A stretch of 64,000 nucleotides of DNA. It comes from Chrysomallon squamiferum (taxonomy: Eukaryota; Mollusca; Gastropoda; Neomphalida; Peltospiridae). The notes beneath the pieces were generated by a model. The model was not told the origin of the DNA. It saw only the letters and a program-made list of their open reading frames with translations, and searched no databases. The translations under genes and the position numbers were made by a program. The stretch is taken from the NCBI GenBank assembly GCA_012295275.1, contig CM022676.1, positions 2,302,499 through 2,366,498 on the forward strand, given 5' to 3'. This document shows, piece by piece, positions 1-11,930 of the stretch (within the stretch, counting starts at the first letter, position 1; each line of letters opens with the position of its first letter).

Positions 1-378
1 TTAAATGATGGGGTATGTTGATCCTGTCTGTGAAAACCGCGTTGTTTTTAATCAAATAACTTATTTTAGTCGTCACCACATTTCCTCTGTCAGTCTGAAA
101 CTTAACAGCACAAGATGACTGACAGAAACTGGTAAAATAAAACATTTCTGCTTTTTAACATGTGAACTGTCGTCTTCTGCTTTATTAGACTAGGCTACAA
201 TATTATTACTACTACCATAATAAATAAATAAATAAATAAATAAGTACATCAATAAACAAAGAAAGAACAAGTGCATAAGCAAATAACAAGTATGTCAGAA
301 TGTCCGCACAATTCAACAGTTTATGAAGGTTAATTACTTTTTTAAAACTAACTCACGGTTAAATTGCCGATTTAATTT

Positions 379-537
379 GTGAAATGTTCGGTAGAAGAGG
401 GGAGACAACAGTCACAGAGGGTATACCTTCTATATCTCACTGGTCACGTGACCCATAATTTACAACCTGTGGAAACGAACTGGGGAGTAGCTCGCTGTTA
501 CACTTCTTCTTTTTCGTTGTTCTTAGATAGTTTAATC
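379..537 (+). promoter_or_regulatory. Conserved 5' flank of gene A with GGTCACGTGACC palindrome
   Basis: The 160 bases before the ATG at 538 are conserved upstream of the signal exons at 57674, 15594 and 60049, including a GAGGGTATA box and a 12-bp palindrome with a CACGTG E-box core at 442-453. The palindrome lies about 85 nt from the start codon in all four copies, with variants GGTGACGTGACC and GGTCATGTGACC. This suggests a shared promoter or 5' leader. The binding factor is unknown; CACGTG is the usual site of bHLH factors. Confidence 0.5.
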
Positions 538-3500
538 ATGACCACAGTAATAACTGTTATTTTGTTAACAAGTTTAACACTGACTTCAACTGGTGAGTTT
601 TACTTAATTTGTTTTTGTTTATCTCTAAATACAAGTCTTCAGTTTTGACCTATCGAGAAATACAGGAAGTGATTTTTTTTATAAATGCGTTTAACAAATT
701 AATTTTATTTATCATTCTATTTTATCTAACTGATTGTATGTAATGTACATATAATGTATTTGTGTGTGTGTGTCTGTGTATGTGTTGGGTGTCTGGGTGT
801 GTCTGTGTATATTTTGTTTAACATTGACTGTTACTCTTCTACGTCACAGTCACATTGACCAGACCAGGAAGTATTTTATAAACAGGGTTTACAAGTGATT
901 TTTTGTTTGCATAAGCGCAGTGTTGGTGTCATATATTTATAGTTCTCCAGTGGTCGTTTTATATTTATAGCCGAGTATCTTTATCAAAATGTATCTGCTT
1001 CAGGTACATGCGATGTTATCTGACTGATATTGCAGTATATTTATACCAACATTCAGACCGTTACATTATATAATTTATTTTTGAAATGTATACGAAATCT
1101 ATTTGTATTGTGTGCTTGGCGGTGTGTCTGTCTGTCTGTCTGTCTGTCCTTTTCTCTATCTCTCTGAGTGTATTGGCGTGTTTGAAAAATATAATCATGT
1201 TACTCCCGTCAATTATACTTTCATCTTAAATACTATGTTTTTATTTACATTTTATTTCGAAAAATGTTTTTATTCTATTATTAATCTTTTGCATTTTAAA
1301 TAATCTCTTGAGAATGTTATTGTTTAAATTTTTTCTTTCAAATATAGAGCTTTAAATTTATTTAAATACATTACTAATCTATTATTCTATAAATTTGACA
1401 TAGAAAAATTCTTCAATTTCGCTACATTATCAGATGAAATGTTTGAAATATGGAAGCAATGTCATTAAATTAAAATTAATGTTTTCTTCTGATTTATATG
1501 ATAAACGTATTATGCAGATTAAGAAATATATAACATTGACATTGGAAACGTTTACTACATTTTAAAGTTATTTTTTTTTTGTTCATATTTATTTACAGGT
1601 GAAGCCGCACAACTCACAATCAGCTCAAGTCCTGTTTATGAAGGAGTTCCTGTGACAGTCAGATGTAGTCTTGGTAACATCATCAGTCATGTTGGTGTAC
1701 TTAATTCTGTATCAGTGAGCAGAAGACTTCTCAGCAATCCCAGTACTGATGTTACGATAGCTTCTGCTGTCACAGTAAAGAATGGAGGTAAATCTGTTTC
1801 AAAAGATGTAAACAACTTTGTATCTAGAGCGACAGTGACAGGAAAGTCAGACAACAATGACAAATCAGGATCTTTTGTCCAGATTCAACTGACAGGTATG
1901 ACTTGCAGTGATTCAGGAGAATATTTATGTGTAATTGGTTATTCCACATTTACTGGTAGTCCAGATACCTCTGAAGGTTCTGATAACATCACCATTCAAA
2001 CTAAGTGAAAACGATTTATTTTTATGAGTTGTCGTGCATTTAGAGAATTTCATTTCTGTTGTTGTTGATTATATAACTTTACCAACGAAAGGAAGGTAAA
2101 ACTTGGTTTTATATAATATTAGTTGTTGACGAATTTGGGTGAATTCACTTCTGTTATTACTGATTATAGAACATTACTAGAGAAAGTAAGTGAAGATGTC
2201 ATTTCAGATAATGCGAAATGTTCGTGTGTTTTATGTCTGTTATTTGTACTTGTGTAAAAGATCTGAGTCAATAAGTGAGAAAGAAAATGTTCAACACAAA
2301 CAATTACTTTTCAAAATTAGTCGAAAAAAGTACATTTGTATATAATACAAAATTCATATATCTATCTATCTATCTATTTATATCTATATATATATATATA
2401 TATAACTGAACTAAATTATAGAAAAACGCAGTGTTTATTTATTTCGTGATTTTTTCTGTTTCAGGAAAGCCAGGTGAAGATGAAATGGTCGTGACACCAA
2501 GAAAGGAGTTCAACTCCTATGTTGTCAGTGAAACTGTAGAAATCAGGTGTAATAGAAATGTTGGTAACCCAGCACAGTCGTGGTCGTGGCACTGGAAGTA
2601 CGCTGCTGACATGAAGTGGATCTCGTACCCATACATTGACAGAATCAAAGATGACCCACCTAGACTATCTGGGTGTCACAACAGAGGAAGTTCTGTTTGA
2701 ACACACACTGTATCTCTCAGTGACAAGAGACGAATGTTTAGATGCATTATGTTTATTCTACTGAAAGTAGACATTTTTCTATTGTTTTTCTGCACTATAG
2801 ATACTACGATATTTTTATTTTATGATATTTGATGCTAATAACTTTACAAGTTTGAAACTCGTGGTTTATACTGCTTGGTAAGCTTTACAGTTACTCCTAA
2901 ATTTATAAGATTTAGATGTAATAATGACAATAGCTATAAAATATAGATAACACACAAAAATATGATATGATATGATATATATATATAATGCCTTAAATAA
3001 TTATTTTTCCAATACATCTTTACAGTAAAGTTTGTTATGTTTACCTTGAAGTTGAAAATTAATTTGAATACACTGACTGAATAATTTTATCAGTAAAATA
3101 TTGTGATAGTATATTCGATGTAATCATGGATGATATTGACTTGGTTTATAATCATCAATTATAGGAACATATTTAACGTTGCCTCCCAACCCAGCTACAA
3201 AGTCCACAGATATTGCTGACTCATCGACTATAAAAGAAAATGTCATCGATTGTGAATGTAACAAAACTGCTGTAACTGCCGTTGCTGTAGTCTCTTCTGT
3301 GTTACTCGTCGTAGTCGGCGTTTTCTTCGTCGTGTACGTCTGTGAAACGGTAAAGCAGTGTTGTTTGACTTTTCCTCTCTACAGTAGTCTGTCTGTCTCT
3401 TCATTTTTTTCCTTACTTATCCAACTATATATATAAAGCATGCAACTCTAAAAAATGATTTTTTTTTTTTTAAATAAATGATTATATTACAGCTATGAAG

Positions 3501-3776
3501 ACGTCATAGTATAAAGTGCATAGACTCAAAGTACGTGACTCAGCTGAACAAAACCAACTCGGAAGCGGATCAACCAATTATGAGTCAGAAAACAGAAGAA
3601 ATTATGTAAATCTAGAACCAAGACATCACAATAGAGACAGATCACGTGATGCACTGCAGCAAAGTAGGTCTGATGACGTCACAGGATATGACAATGGAAT
3701 ACAATAGAATGAATATGGTCACATTTTCCCAGTCACGACAGCAAAAGATTTGTACGAGAAAATACTGAACAATTAA
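538..3776 (+). pseudogene. Gene A: damaged copy of the two-Ig receptor
   Basis: Exons: signal 538-592 (MTTVITVILLTSL start, phase 1), IgV 1599-2003, Ig2 2465 to about 2746, transmembrane 3165-3333, tail 3493-3776. I see five lesions. The IgV donor reads CTAAGT where sister copies have GTAAGT. The Ig2 exon has a TGA at 2698-2700 where sisters have TTA (Leu). A deletion of about 970 bp removes the end of Ig2 and fuses it to intron sequence at 2744-2748. The tail exon lacks two bases near its 5' end, so the normal frame meets a TAA at once. The tail also has TAG at 3705-3707 in place of a conserved Trp codon. The transmembrane exon itself (NVIDCECNKTAVTAVAVVSS and following) is intact. A possible polyadenylation signal AATAAA lies at 3987-3992. 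It is the inverted partner of gene B. Confidence 0.78.
593..1598 (+). other. Gene A intron 1
   Basis: A 1-kb AT-rich intron between signal and IgV exons. It holds a short GT/TGTC-rich microsatellite (about 761-810 and 1123-1150). Homology to the gene B copy begins at about 1315; 5' of that point gene B carries unrelated sequence. No additional exon seen. Confidence 0.5.
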
Positions 3777-4039
3777 AATACAGACCCGTGTTTGTACGTA
3801 CGTGTGTTTGTGTTTCTCTACATGATTTTTGTGTAATGCAGTAGAAAGAATGATTAAGTTACACTTATTTAAATTGTAGACACAGTGTCTTATCTCTCCA
3901 GGATATCAAACCTTTTTAAAAGAACATAACTATATTTCGTTTTATGATAATTAATTCTGAATAAACGTCATGTGATTCATATTTTCAATAAAGAAGGTAT
4001 TTGTTTGTTTGTTTGTTTAAATGTGTTTCGTTTTCGTGT

Positions 4040-4240
4040 TTTGTATTTGTATGTATTTATATTAGCAATGAGATTTATTTTATATGTGTAATGTTTGCAG
4101 AATAATTCATATTAACAAGCTGATCTATTGTTTGTAGTATAAATAATATTAGCAAGGAGATTTACTTTATATGAGTATTTTGATGTTTGATATTCGTAGG
4201 ATAATTAATATCACAAAGGAGATTTATTTTATGTGTGTTT
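4040..4240 (+). repeat. 3'-flank minisatellite with AATATTAA-containing units (gene A)
   Basis: Imperfect units of roughly 50-60 bp, each with a 'tatta...ggagatttattttatatgtg' style core, follow the tail exon. Matching arrays occur downstream of the other tail exons (35.74-35.90, 50.63-50.99, 61.07-61.23 kb), so the array travels with the gene 3' end. Confidence 0.55.
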
Positions 4241-4390
4241 TGCTTGGTGTACCGATAGTTGTATCATTTGTATTGTTTAGTTATAGCTTCTTTCTGTGTA
4301 ATAAATTTACTTAACTTTTGTCACGAATAATAGAAAAATTACTTTGTTTTAATTTCTTGTTTGACAGCAGTGATGAGTTCTCCAACAGAA

Positions 4391-4499
<109 letters not shown>

Positions 4500-4639
4500 C
4501 ACAAATAAATATGTATGCGTATATGCCTATATTTATCTCTGCATGTATGTGTATATTCCTATGTAAATGGTCTTGTGTAATAGAATATGTGTGTATATGT
4601 TAGTGTGTGTATATGGGTATGTGTTTGTTTGTAAGCAAG

Positions 4640-7600
4640 TTCATAAATATTCACATAAAGAAGAAATAAAGTAAGTACCTAATAACCTGAGTAATAACAA
4701 AAGTATGTAAGTTCGTAAATAAGTACCAAAGAAAGAAAGTATGCAAGTACGTAAATAATTACCTAAGGAAAGAAGAAAGTAAGTACATTAATAATTACCA
4801 AAGACAGAAAGAAATTAGGAAGTGGGTAAATAATCAGGAAGTAGGTAAGAATGTAAGTTAGTCTGTAAATATCTACCTAAGTAAGTAAGAAAGAAAGTAC
4901 AAATAATTAAGTAGGAGAAAGAAGGAAAATAATTACCTAAGTAATAAAGCAAGTAAGAAGGAAAATAATTACCTAAGCAAGAAGGAAAGTAAGAAAGTAC
5001 GTAAATAAATTCCTATGTAAGAATGAACGTAAGTAAGTACTTAAATCATTACCTAAGTAAGAAAGAAAGTACGTAAATAATTATGTAGGTAGGTGAAAAT
5101 GCAAGTACGTAAATAATTACCTAGGAAAAGAGGAAAGAAAGTAGGTACTTGAATAATTACCTATGTAAATGCGTAAATAATTACCAAATTAAGTAAAAAA
5201 GAAAGTAAGTAAGAACATAATTAATTACCGAAGTAGAAAACTAAGTAAGAACGTAAATATACACCTAAGTAAATAACAAAACAAGTAAGTACGTAAATAA
5301 TTACATATGTAAGAAATAAAGTTGGTAAGTAAGTAAGTAAATAATTACGTAACTAAGCAAGGAAGTATGTTCATATATAATTACCTAAGTAAACAAGAAA
5401 GTAAGTAAGTACGAAAAACAATTACCTAAATAAGAAATAAAGTAAGTAAATAAGAAAGCAAGTAAGTACGTAAACAATAGTCTAAGTAAGCAACAAAGCT
5501 AGTTAGTAGGCAAATAATTACCTAAGTAAGTAAGAAAGGAAGTATGTTCGTAAATAATTAGCTAAGAAATAAAAAGCGTTCGTAAATAATTACCAAAGTA
5601 TGTAAGAAAGAAAAGAGGTACGTAAACAATTTTCAAAACAAGTTAGTAGGTAAATAGTTACCAAAATAAAAACGAAAGGAAGAATGTTCGTAATTAATTA
5701 CCTAAGTAAGTAAGAAAGGAAGTATTTTCCTAAATAATTACCTAAATAAGTAAGGAAGTAAGTAAGTACGTAAATAATTAGTTAAGAAAAAAGAACGTAA
5801 GAAAGAACGTAAATAAATACCTAAGTAAGAAATAAAGTAAGTAAGTAAGAATAAAATTACCTAAGTAAGTAAGAAAGAATGTAAGCACGGAAACAATTAC
5901 CCGAGTAACTAAAAAAGTAAGTAAGAACATAAAACATTACCTAAGTACATAATAATGCAAGAACATCAACAATTATCTAAGTAAGAATGTAATTATCTAC
6001 ATAAATAATCTCCTTAGTTAGCAAAGAAGGGAGTAATTAAGTAAATAGTAACCTGAGTAAGTGAGAATATAAGAAAGAACATTAAGAATTATCTGAGCAA
6101 GTAAGAAAGTAAGTATGTACGTAAATAATGACCTAAGTAAGGAAGGAATCGAGTAAGAAAGTAAGTGAGAATGCAAGTTAGTACATTAACAATTTTCTAA
6201 GTAAGAAAGTAAGTACGTAAATAATGACCTAAGTAAGGAAGCGAGTAAGTAAGTAAATAGTAAGCTAAGTAAGAGAGAATGCAAGTAACTGCATTGGCAA
6301 TTTTCTAACTAAGAAAGAAAGTAAGTAAGAACGTAAATAATGACCTAAGTAAGAAAAGAAGCAAGTAACTAATTAAGTGAGAATGCTAGTAAGTATATTA
6401 ACAATTATCTGAGTAAGAAAGAAAGTAAGTTCATAAATAATGACCTATGTAAGCAAGGAAGCCAGTAACTAAGGAAATGAGAATGTAAGTATGTACATCA
6501 AGAATTATCTAAATAAGAATGTAAGTAACTATGTAAATAATGACCTTAGTTAGCAAGGAAGCGAGTCAGTAAGTAAATACTAAGCTAAGTAAGTGAGAAT
6601 GTAAGTAATTACATTACCAATTATATAAGTAAGAAAGAATGTAAGAACGTAAATAATAAGCTAAGTTAGCAAAGAAGCAAACTAAGTAAGTGAGAATGTA
6701 AGTAACGACATTAAGAATTAGCTAAGAAAGAATGTAAGTAAGCAAGGAAGCGAGTAAGTAAGTAAATATTAAACTAAGAAAGTGAGAATATAAGTAAGTA
6801 TATTAACAATTATCTAAGTAAGAAAGAAAGTAAGTATGTACGTAAATAATGGCCTATGTAAGCAGGGAAGAAGGTATCTAAGTAAGTGAGAATGTAAGTA
6901 AGTACACTAAGAATTATCTAAGTAAGAAAGTACCTAAGTACGTAAATAATAACCTGTTAGCAAGGAAGCGAGTAAGTAAGTGAATAGCAACCTAAGTAAG
7001 TGAGAATTTAAGTAAATACCTTAGCAATTATCTAATTAAGACAGAAAGTAAGGAATTACGTAAATAATTACCTTACAAAGCAAGGAAGCAAGCAAGTAAG
7101 CAAGTTTAAAAATTATCTAAGAAAGAAAGTATGTAGTTACATGAATAATGACCTAAGTTAGGAGGAAAGAGAGTAAGTAAGTGAATAGTAAACTAAGTGA
7201 GTGAGAATTGAAGTAAGTACATTAACAATTATCTAAGTAAGAATACAAGTAACTGCGTAAATAATGACGTATGTTAGCAAGAAAGCGAGTGAGTAAGCAA
7301 GTAGTAAGCTAAGTAAGTGAGAATGTAAGTAATTACGTTAACAATTTTCTAAGTAACAATGTATTTATCTATATAAATAATGACCTTAGTTAGCAAGGAA
7401 GCGAGTAATTAAGTAAATAGTAACCTAAGTAAGTTAGAATATAAGTAAGAACATTAACAATTATCTAAGTAAGAAAGAAAGTAAGTATTTACGTAAATAA
7501 TGATCTAAGTAAGGAAGCGAGTAAGTAAGTAAATAGCAAACTAAGTAAGTGAGAGTGTAAGTAATTACAGTAGCAATTATATAAGTAAGAAAGAAAGTAT

Positions 7601-9614
7601 GTAAGAACGTAAATAATGACCTAAGTAAGCAAGAAAGCAAGTAACTAAGTAAGGGAGAATGTAAGTAAGTACTTTGAAAATTTTCTAAGGAATAAAGTAT
7701 TTAGTTACGTGAATAATGACCTAAGTTAGGAAGAAAGAGAGTAAGTAAGTGAATAGTAACCTGAGTGAGTGAGAATGTAAGTAAGTACATTAACAATTAT
7801 CTAAGTAAGAGAGAAAGTAAGTAAGTAATTAAATAATGATCTAAGTAAGCAACGAAGCAAGTAACTAAGGAATTGAGAATGCAACTAAGTACATTAACAT
7901 TTATTTAAGAAAGAAAGTACGTAAATAATGACCTAAGTTAGCAAGGAAGCGAGTAAGTAAGTAAATACTAAACTAAGTAACTGAGAATGTAAGGAAATAC
8001 ATTAGCAATTATCTAAGTAAGTCAGGAAGTAAGTAAGTACGTAAATAATGACCTAAGTAAGCAAGTAAGAAGTAACTAAGGAAATGAGAATGCAAGTTAG
8101 TATATTAACAATTATCTAAGTAAGAAAGTAAGTAAGTACGTAAATAATGACCTAAGTAAGGAAGCGAGTAAGTAAGTAAGTAGTAAGCTAAGTAAGTGAG
8201 ATTGTAAGTAATTACATTAGCAATTATATATGTAAAAAAGAAGTATGTAAGAACGTAAATAATGACGTAAGTAAGGAAGAAAGCAAGTAACTAAGTAAGG
8301 CAGAATGCAAGTAATTGCATTGGCAATTATCTAAGTAAGAAGGAAAGTAAGTAAGAACGTAAATAATGACCTAAGTAATGAAGAAAGCAAGTAACTAAGT
8401 AAGTGAGAATGCTAGTAAGTATATTAACAATTATCTAAGTAAGAAAGAAAGTAAGTACGTAAATAATGACATATGTAAGCAAGGAAGCCAGTAACTAAGG
8501 AAATGAGAATGTAAATATGTACATTAACAATTATCTACATAAGAATGTAAGTAACTACGTAAATAATGACCTTACTTAGCAATGAAGCGATTCAGTAAGT
8601 AAATAGTAAGCTAAGTAAGTGAGAATGTAAGTAATTACATTAGCAATTATATAAGTAAGAAAGACAGTATGTAAGGACGTACATAATAAGCTAAGTTAGC
8701 AAAGAAGCAAACGAAATAAGTGACAATGTAAGTAATTACATTAAAAATTAGCTAAGAAAGAATGTCAGTAAGGAAGGAAGGGAGTAAGTAAGTAAATAGT
8801 AACCTGATTGAGATTGTATGTAAGTATATTACCCATTATGTAAGTAAGTCTGCAAGTAACTACGTAGATAATGACCTTAGTTGGCAAGGAAAGGAGTAAG
8901 TAAGTAAATAGTAACCAAAGAAAGTGAGAATATAAGTAACTATATTAACATTTATCTAAATAAGAAAGAAAGTAAGTATGTACGTAAATAATGACCTATC
9001 TAAGCAGCGAAGCAGGTAATTAAGTAAGTGAGAATGTAAGTAAGTACACTAAGAATTATCTAAGTAAGAGATGTACGTAAATAATAACCTAAGTTAGCAA
9101 GGAATCGAGTAAGTAAGTGAAAAGCAACCTAAGTAAGTGTGAATGTAAGTAAATACATTAGCAATTATCTAGTTAAGACAGAAAGTAAGTAAGTACGTAA
9201 ATAATGACCTTAGAAAGCAAGGAAGCAAGTAACTCAGGAAATGAGAATGTAAGTATATACATTAACAATTATCTAAATAAGAACACAAGTAACTGCGTAA
9301 ATAATGATGGAAGTTAGCAAGGAAGCGCGTGAGTAAGTACATAGTAAGCTAAGTAAGTGAGAATGTAAATAATTACATTAACAATTATCTAAGAAAGAAC
9401 GAAAGTAAGTAAGTACCTAAATGATGACCTCAATAAGCAAGAAAGCAAGTAAGTAAGTGAGAATGCAAGTAATGACTTTAAAAATTATCTAACGAAGAAA
9501 GTATGTAGTTACATGACTAATGACCTAAGTAGTGAAGAAAGAGAGTAAGTAAAGGAATAGTAACCTAAGTGAGTGAGAATGTAAGTAAGTACATTAACAA
9601 TTATCTAAGTAAAA
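4640..9614. repeat. AAGT/AAGTACGTAAATAATTACCT satellite, block 1
   Basis: Nearly 5 kb of short units built on AAGT with recurring phrases (GTAAATAATGACCTAAGTAAG, GTGAGAATGTAAGTAAGTAC, ATTAACAATTATCTAAGTAAG). From about 6.0 kb these phrases recur in a fixed order, giving a higher-order unit of roughly 115-120 bp made of sub-repeats of about 30-40 bp. No coding potential. The block runs into an N gap. Its first 600 bases are the inverted copy of 34.8-35.4 kb. Confidence 0.9.
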
Positions 9615-9814
9615 NNNNNNNNNNNNNNNNNNNNNNNNNNNNNNNNNNNNNNNNNNNNNNNNNNNNNNNNNNNNNNNNNNNNNNNNNNNNNNNNNNNNNN
9701 NNNNNNNNNNNNNNNNNNNNNNNNNNNNNNNNNNNNNNNNNNNNNNNNNNNNNNNNNNNNNNNNNNNNNNNNNNNNNNNNNNNNNNNNNNNNNNNNNNNN
9801 NNNNNNNNNNNNNN
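9615..9814. other. Assembly gap of 200 N
   Basis: Exactly 200 unknown bases, a standard scaffolding spacer. True distance, and possibly orientation, of the sequence on either side is unknown. It follows satellite on the left and abuts unrelated unique sequence on the right. Confidence 0.99.
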
Positions 9815-11220
9815 CTACACCAGCCATGATATAGAACTTTAAACAGAGGTCTGAGTAAAGACTTTTATTCAGCTAGATAAACTGTATGATCTTAATATTT
9901 TAAAACAGCCAGACACTTAGAAACAAGCAGCTAAATATGCCACAGCATTAATTATAAGTCTGAGACTGTGACCAATACAAGCATGCTTGAACACATGTAT
10001 GCTGGGAAAGCATGGCTAAAAATTACCCACATCCAATGATTAGCAATACTGAATTGTATTATTGTAAATAAAGCTAATTTAAAAAGGAGATTTTGAAGTC
10101 AGTACTTTTAACAAAAGTATTAAAGTATAAGTTTAATGTAATAACAAATTTTTCATTTTTATTTTAGGAGTAAAGGATGAGATGAGACATAACAGTATGA
10201 AAGACTCGAACCACGTGACAGTTATTTAACTAATCTATAAATACACATCATGTATTCATATACAATTACCTATTAATATAATAATAATTAACAGTTTTAT
10301 AGCTAAATAGTAAAATAATATAAAAAATTATGTAAATTTTCAAACTGGACTTTATCAGAAAAATTATATTTATCACCAATACAAATATTATAATTATAAT
10401 AATTATTTTTATTAAAATCAATTAGTGATTTTGCAAAATAAGATTTCAGTTTTTTTTTTATTAAAACCAGTGGAAGGGGAACTCAGGTTACATGAATGAT
10501 TAGCGCAAGGTTAGGGCTAACAATGTGATTATGTTACTTACTGCTTGATGGTGTTGTTTCTGTTCATGTTGATTCTAATATAAACACATTAATATGAATA
10601 AAATAAATAGTGTTTATGAATTAAACTTTAGTATAGTAAAAACAAGTGAAGTGGAGAAAATACATTTTAAAAAAGAAAATTAGAAATATCCAATAAATAA
10701 TAATATTAATAATAAAATTATTATTACTGTAAAATCAAAGGACAAGGTGATGCAAAATGTGTAATCTGATTACTAAAACTAGACAAGTAACAATAATATC
10801 TAATTTACAATCTATAATTGCAGATAATAAATCAGAAATATAATCATATCAAATGTAAACATTCTGGTCCGTCTCATCAAAATGACCATCCAGGATATTC
10901 CACAACAAAACATACTGACAGAGCAGGCCAACAATTGGTAATTTCTGGGCTCAAACCATACATATTCAACATATGTATTGGTGAAACTTTACATATATAA
11001 AAACCAGGTATATAATAGTAATAGTGATGCTCTATCATCTATTGAAGAAGGAAAGAAAGAATGAAAGACCAATAAATTTGTTTCAAAGTTTTTCACAATT
11101 TTATTTAATATATTTTAATCTGTCATGGAAGTTCTTACTGCAAACATTATATTCAAAACTGTTAAAAAGTTTTATAAAAGGTTTTTAAGTAAAATAAAAA
11201 AGCAGATTTGGATTTATGTC

Positions 11221-11279
<59 letters not shown>

Positions 11280-11570
11280 CAGGCATTAAGCTGTAACTTT
11301 ATCTATGTTAATAAGCATATTACTCAGTGTGGAACTAAAACAGTCAACATAGTATAAACTTCTTTTTAAAGCTTTTATTTTTTGCTATATCAGAATTAGA
11401 AGATAGAAATAAAGCTATTCCTTGATTAGTTAAGCAGAATCCACAAACAATCACTGGCATCTAGAAATTATCTGAAATAATGAAGAACGTAGCTAAGTGT
11501 ACTGAGCTGAAGAAAAAAAAAAGTCTGGAATAAAAAAGAAATTAATTTTGAAACTACTTCATTTGTTTAT
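9815..11570. other. AT-rich unique sequence, no gene recognised
   Basis: I see no supported exon here. A (GT)n run of about 25 units lies at 11225-11274. The remainder is low-complexity AT-rich DNA with short ORFs only. Confidence 0.6.
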
Positions 11571-11860
11571 AATTTGATTTTCACATCAATAGTAGTAATA
11601 TGTTTTGTTTTCTGTTGATCAACATTATTGTGATTCTGTCTGGTTGGATGTTGGCTCTCTGCTGTATTGTTGCTCACGTCAGTTTTATTCAGTGAATCAG
11701 TGACTGACTGTTGACAAACTTCAGATCTTGTGTGTTCTTCACAGACATCTTTACTGACTGGGTTGATTCGCAGGTTTTACATTTGTCTGATTATATGAGT
11801 AATCTTCAGAACTTTCATTATCTTCATCACTTCCATGGTTCCCAGACATATTGTTTGAAG
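11569..11860 (-). other. Possible coding exon relic, Asn/Gln/Asp-rich, frameshifted
   Basis: On the minus strand an ATG (revcomp near 11850) opens a hydrophilic stretch beginning MSGNHGSDEDNESSEDYSYN and ending at TAA about 31 codons later. Directly after that, another frame stays open for about 65 codons with similar N/Q/T/D-rich composition, to TAA near 11569. Two adjoining open stretches of like composition in different frames suggest one coding exon broken by an indel, or an intron boundary. Composition resembles an intracellular tail or linker; no family recognised. Confidence 0.3.
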
Positions 11861-11930
11861 ATTAATTACCAATACATAAAAATCACGCCTACTCTTATTT
11901 TCAATGGTAATGTTAGAAAATCAATTATAA

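Noticed and set aside
4640-9614. Regular spacing of short repeats, considered as a CRISPR-like array
   Set aside because: No constant repeat with variable unique spacers, units drift continuously, and the genome is eukaryotic.
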